This document shows positions 5,992 through 6,272 of a stretch of DNA of 6,272 nucleotides, in pieces. The position numbers were made by a program, and so were the translations under genes. The notes beneath the pieces are model-generated. The model saw only the letters and a list, made by a program, of their open reading frames with translations. It had not been told where the DNA came from and did not search any database. Location: positions 1-6,272 of the forward strand of contig CBFHZL010000137.1 in assembly GCA_965660325.1 (NCBI GenBank), read 5' to 3'. Each line of letters opens with the position of its first letter. The first letter of the stretch is position 1. This stretch comes from Acidiluteibacter sp965660325. GTDB lineage: Bacteria; Bacteroidota; Bacteroidia; Flavobacteriales_E; Vicingaceae.

Positions 5992-6272
5992 TTATAACTG
6001 ATATTGAATTCCGGCTCTAAACAGTCGTCCAGGCATTCTTACATTCCCTATATCAATGTATTTCTCATCAAATACATTAGAAACTTGAATGTATAGTTTA
6101 AGCTTGCTAATGGTATGCGTTATTCCAATATCGGAGATCAACTGATTACCAAAGGCAATTTCATTACCAGTAGCATCTAGATATTCTCCTTCTCGCTCTT
6201 GATATCGGATCATCCAGTTTAAGAACGTTTGCTCTCCTAATCTAAAATCAAAACCCAAATTAGCTTGAGTTT
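5992..6272 (-). CDS. TonB-dependent outer-membrane receptor, C-terminal fragment
   Basis: The frame is open from the right window edge to the TAA at 5992-5994, leaving 92 residues. The TTG at 6256-6258 is an internal leucine, not a start. The sequence alternates as outer-membrane beta strands do and carries the near-terminal receptor signature VSNVFDEKYIDIGNVRMPGR, followed by a last strand (FRAGIQYQL). TonB-dependent receptors import iron complexes, vitamin B12, glycans and similar substrates using energy passed on by TonB-ExbB-ExbD. The F-D-x-x-Y...MPGR ending is seen in siderophore and cobalamin (BtuB-like) receptors, but the substrate cannot be decided because the plug domain and TonB box are outside the window. 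The terminal residue is Leu, where many barrels end in Phe. It converges on rdgB, with the rdgB terminator in between. Confidence 0.88.
   Translation of the reverse strand, partial: TQANLGFDFRLGEQTFLNWMIRYQEREGEYLDATGNEIAFGNQLISDIGITHTISKLKLYIQVSNVFDEKYIDIGNVRMPGRLFRAGIQYQL

Overview
The window looks like a piece of a low-GC Bacteroidota genome, most likely order Flavobacteriales. The clearest sign is a large secreted protein with PKD-like repeats ending in a type A type IX secretion (T9SS) sorting domain. No start codon has an obvious Shine-Dalgarno sequence, and a TonB-dependent outer-membrane receptor lies at the right edge. Five protein genes are visible: two are cut by the window ends and three are complete. 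I see no tRNA, rRNA, CRISPR array, insertion sequence or prophage gene.

Left part (1-1788): the 3' end of an AsnB-family glutamine-dependent amidotransferase on the + strand meets, tail to tail with a 4-base overlap, a complete metallo-beta-lactamase-fold gene on the - strand. The second protein resembles the metal-binding domain of CMP-Neu5Ac hydroxylase (CMAH), without its Rieske domain. This pairing, with about 30% GC, suggests the edge of a surface-glycan biosynthesis locus; that is inference.

Middle (1789-5291): a 74-base divergent spacer, then one gene for a 1142-residue modular secreted protein. Its order is signal peptide, Fn3/Ig-like domain, LamG-like domain, three short Ig-like modules, five PKD-like repeats, a conserved beta-rich module and the T9SS sorting domain. 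Base composition rises from about 30% to about 40% GC near position 2740, inside this gene, where there is also a short run of C-ending codons.

Right part (5292-6272): rdgB, a house-cleaning nucleotide pyrophosphatase, ends in an intrinsic terminator whose loop contains the stop codon. It faces the C-terminal end of a TonB-dependent receptor on the - strand. The genes do not form one pathway. The window looks like a junction between an AT-rich glycan-type locus and a more conserved chromosomal region. I found no clear new system; the most distinctive points are the Rieske-less CMAH-like protein and the mosaic composition of the large secreted protein.
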